DNA of 64,000 nt from Cordilura impudica (Eukaryota > Arthropoda > Insecta > Diptera > Scathophagidae). A program made the translations under genes and the position numbers. Shown here piece after piece: positions 61,264 to 64,000 of the stretch. The DNA lies in the NCBI GenBank assembly GCA_963682025.1, contig CAVMKG010000280.1, forward strand, positions 1 through 64,000, given 5' to 3'. The notes below the pieces were generated by a model. The model had not been told where the DNA came from. It saw only the letters and a list, made by a program, of their open reading frames with translations, and did no database searches. Each line of letters begins with the position of its first letter. The first letter of the stretch is position 1.

Positions 61264-62915
61264 ATGGCACAGGCCGATATTAAAATTGTAAACATTTCCC
61301 CAACACAAGGAATCATCCCATTGAAATTAGGAACTGCTAGAACAATAATCGACTACAAATACCTTATACATATAACAACCTCGAATCCTACGAAGACAAT
61401 ATACAAAAAATAGAAAAAACGGTAACCCAATTTGAAACTATACAATTTGCCAAAATCGCCTTGAAAACAACAAAACTAAAACTAAAAGAACTCACTACGA
61501 TACTGAACCTATTAACACCCAGAAATAGACAGAAGAGAGGACTAGTAAACGCATTGGGCTCGACAATAAAATTCATAACCGGAAATATGGATTACAAAGA
61601 TGCGGAGAAATTAAATAGAGATATCGAAGATCTACTAACGGAAAATGGACGAATAAATAATACACTAAATCAACAACTAATCCTCAACACTGACATGATA
61701 AAGAGGTTTGAAAACATAACTAATCATATAAACAAAGAGCAAGACATTATCACACAATCCATAAAACACATACAAGATCAAACCCGTAATTCACTAAACC
61801 CTGCAATTAACACAATAACACAAATTCAACAACTCAATCAGATAAACTATCACATCGATGTACTTACACAACATCTTAATAATATCACAAAAGCAATAAT
61901 ATTAGCCAAATTAAATATCATTCCTAAATTAATATTAGATCCTATAGAACTAATTCAAATTCATAATACACTAAATAACACAATAAATATACTTTCCACT
62001 GAACACATATTTGAACTCCTCGAATTAACTGCATACTATAATAATAGTAATATCATATTTAACATAAAAATTCCAATAATATCAAACAATAAATTTACAT
62101 TATATCATATTATCCAAACACCAATTAATAAAACTTTAGAAATTATAAGCGAAGAATACGCATTAATTAATGAAAATAGTTTGATATTTTATAAAGAAAA
62201 ATGTAAGCACATAGAAAATCAATTTTATTGTAAGAATATTCATGAAACGGAATATAATATGAACACAAACTGTATTAGAAATATAGTAAATAAGCATGAA
62301 ACTGCCTCCAGCCATTTACGAGATATAGGGCAAAAAGTTGATATTATTCACCCGGAACCCAACTATATTATCCTCATCAACCCTCCAATACAACGGATTA
62401 CTACCATATGCAACAACGTCAGCAAACAACACACGATTAATAGCACAACCCTAATTCAATTTACCAACTGCAGAATCGCCATCAATAACATCTGGTACAA
62501 CAACGAAAATGACACATATTGGGATAACGGAAACTGCATCGAAATGCCACCCAACATCAACAATAATATTACAACTCTCTCAAACAGAAATGAATATAGA
62601 TTCGAAGATAGAAGAATAATAGAGAACCTACAGACAAATACAAGAAGACATGAAAAAGTTACATATTCAGTATTCGGTTCAACAACAATTTTCATCATAA
62701 TACTGGCAATCGCTGTAATAAGAAGGAACCCAACAAGAATAACATATTCCCTTGACCAGAAAATTAATGAAGAGCCGACAAGAAATTACGCACAGCCCCG
62801 TTGGCCGTCACTTCTTTTAAGGAGGGAGGAGTTATGTCATCACACTTATACCCACCAAAACCACCAAGACAACAACAACAACTATAATAACAACAACATT
62901 TATATTAGGCAATAA
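61264..62915 (+). pseudogene. env: Errantivirus-like Env, frameshifted near its N-terminus
   Basis: The 61461-62915 frame (484 codons) carries a furin-type site RQKR followed by GLVNALGSTIKF, as in the insect retroviral Env/baculovirus F-like family. There is a helical region with many Asn/Gln, cysteines in the 62190-62540 part, and one hydrophobic segment near the C-terminus (STTIFIIILAIAVI, about 62680-62725). ATG at 61264 starts a leader in another frame that stops at 61413; the Env frame is open upstream to ~61385, so a single frame change near 61385-61410 separates them. The C-terminus reads into the 3' LTR. Described only; the break is left as it is. Confidence 0.8.
62819..62829 (+). 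promoter_or_regulatory. Polypurine tract of the errantivirus-like element
   Basis: AAGGAGGGAGG immediately before the 3' LTR start AGTTATG. It overlaps the env coding frame. Confidence 0.8.
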
Positions 62916-63150
62916 ATTTAATACAGGAAATTATAAATCAACAAAATATTAGAAACAAAATTATTTCGAAATTTATTAAATTCAATAAAACTACTAAATA
63001 TGCAAAATTAACACAAGCAAGAGAATAAGCACTTTTATATTTAGTTCGCAGACAAAATTATTGGGAAATTTATTAAATATTAAATTAATTCATAGAAAGA
63101 AAACAATAAAGAAAGTCAGATATAATTGAACTACGGAAAAGCAAAGTTGT
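62830..63150 (+). repeat. 3' LTR, missing its last ~35 bp and the internal duplication
   Basis: Matches 52333-52735 apart from the ~110-bp duplicate. Stops at GCAAAGTTGT, where Transib sequence (CTTGGAGATTTATC) begins. Confidence 0.85.
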
Positions 63151-63425
63151 CTTGGAGATTTATCGGAGGAGGCTCAGGAAAAAAGCAATAAGGATTACAG
63201 ATTTTATAGAGAGCACAATACTAGAAAAATTTCACGAAATTCCACAAATGAAGATCTATTTAATATATTATTGGCAACTACAGATCCGTTCATCTCCAAT
63301 ATTCGAAATCATTGGAAAGTGGAACATCGGGATTTAGATGAAGAAGTCAAAAAACTACTAAAGAACAGAAATGACACGGAACAAAATATGGAATATTTGC
63401 AATCAATATTTGAGTCAAATGAATA

Positions 63426-64000
63426 ATAATTATAATTGCCTTTCATTGTTATTTAAATACGAAAAACATAGTATTAGTAAAAAATAATAATAAACAGAAC
63501 CTACCGTTGTTACAGATGCAATTAAAATCTATTGCAGTTCTTATTTTTAAAATGTTTTTTAAAATTATCAAATTTGACAGCAAAAAATAAAAAAATTTTC
63601 TGTAGTAATAGCAGGATTTTTAGCTAATATTATTAACGTTTTTTTAAGTGTAAATATTCTTTGAGTGTAAACAAATTTGCAAATTTGACAACAAAAAATT
63701 TCTAATTTTTCAGTAATAATACCAAAATCTCCAGTTGATTTTACAATTTTTTTTTTGAGTGTAAAAATTTTTTTGAGTGTAACAATAAAAAAAAACCCAC
63801 TATTACAAGAAATGTTTATAATTATTATTAAAATCCAAATATTAAATTTTTTTATAAATAAAAAAATAAACACATATTTCACTCTAAAAGTTAAAAAAAA
63901 TCAAAAGTTCAACTTTGACCTAGAATTCCTTAAAGAGTCCTCAATCAATTTTAATGTAATTAAAACTGAGTCAAGCTGAACTAAATATCTAAATATCCAT
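63426..64000 (+). repeat. 3' region of Transib copy 2
   Basis: Matches 39352-38680 of the intact copy in inverse orientation, including GAGTGTAA subterminal repeats (63645-63782) and TGACCTAGAATTCCTTAAA (63918). The expected terminus lies outside the window. Confidence 0.8.

Larger units (their letters stand above)
52333..63150 (+). mobile_element. Errantivirus-like (gypsy group) endogenous retrovirus with gag, pol and env
   Basis: LTRs start AGTTAYGTCATCACAC (52333 and 62830). The 5' LTR ends TTATATTACT (52770), next to a tRNA-Ser primer site GGCGCAGTCGA, and the 3' LTR follows a purine run AAGGAGGGAGG. Order gag, pol, env on the plus strand. The element is broken: a foreign 2.9-kb block lies between gag and pol, pol has stops and frameshifts, env has a frameshift, and the 3' LTR lacks its last ~35 bp. 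It sits in Transib copy 2, and flanking Transib DNA is deleted on the right. Confidence 0.88.
50827..63425 (+). pseudogene. Transib transposase, broken copy
   Basis: ATG at 50827 matches Met20 of the intact copy. 50827-52330 and 63151-63425 together cover most of the 692-residue protein. At least five lesions: frame changes near 50870, 51115, 51235 and 51485 (the last with a ~60-bp deletion), and a ~20-residue loss near 51900 that removes the block with the second catalytic Asp (MIDGKV). The errantiviral insertion adds a loss of about 54 codons, which includes the His pair of the zinc site. The last 90 codons are nearly intact and end at TAA 63423-63425. Clearly dead. Confidence 0.85.
46541..64000 (+). 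mobile_element. Second Transib copy, broken by two insertions, runs off the window
   Basis: The left TIR CACTGTGGCTGAAATTTTGA starts at 46541. The 5' region (46541-47049) matches 42447-41940 of the intact copy in inverse orientation. It is interrupted by piggyBac at 47050-50351 and by the errantivirus-like element at 52333-63150. The transposase end and 3' region continue at 63151-64000. By comparison with copy 1 the missing right TIR should lie roughly 180 bp beyond the window. Confidence 0.85.

Noticed and set aside
61388..61576. Minus-strand ORF opposite env
   Set aside because: Antisense shadow of the env frame with its furin-site region.

Overview
This window is a stretch of AT-rich, gene-poor fly DNA (Diptera, probably Brachycera), very likely pericentric or other heterochromatin. 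The reasons: an AATAT satellite array at the left edge, short (52-62 bp) fly-type introns in a decayed Vac14 copy, a gypsy-type endogenous retrovirus with an env gene, BEL/Pao, jockey-like, Helitron, piggyBac and Transib elements, and no intact host gene that I can recognise. I found no tRNA, rRNA or CRISPR.

Layout. 1-595 is the AATAT satellite. 601-3581 is a DNA element with ~550-bp inverted ends carrying a dead gene of a widespread, unnamed arthropod protein family. 3590-5310 is a 5'-truncated jockey-like LINE. From about 5476 to 32478 lies a minus-strand BEL/Pao element split by a minus-strand LTR element (5749-27484, TSD GAAC). The left LTR of that element is itself split by a ~10-kb composite insert (6045-16018) and holds a ~5.4-kb (ATT)n expansion; its other LTR has only ~0.2 kb of ATT. 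The 10-kb insert is framed by the two ends of a DINE-1/HINE-like element and contains Helitron pieces, a Vac14 pseudogene with introns (10520-11815), and a 2.5-kb inverted-repeat element full of short palindromes. 31908-32090 is a tRNA-derived SINE in the BEL leader.

32640-33137 is another LINE 3' end. 33257-33846 has two unrecognised divergent ORFs. 33936-37286 is a Helitron-type element that landed in a short tandem repeat and was hit by a LINE and a HINE. 37925-42790 is a decayed Helitron helicase gene split by the best item in the window: a complete Transib transposon (38598-42447; TSD CGGTA on both sides; 38-bp TIRs beginning CACWGTG; one uninterrupted 692-codon transposase related to the RAG1 core).

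A second, broken Transib copy on the plus strand runs from 46541 past the right end of the window. It was hit by a piggyBac element (47054-50347, TTAA on both sides), which was hit by a HINE (49162-49942), and by an env-bearing errantivirus-like element (52333-63150), which carries a foreign 2.9-kb block of BEL gag and gypsy RT between its gag and pol. Almost every coding region except the Transib transposase, and perhaps the errantiviral gag, has frameshifts or stops. The window is therefore a layered record of insertions whose relative order can be read from who interrupts whom.
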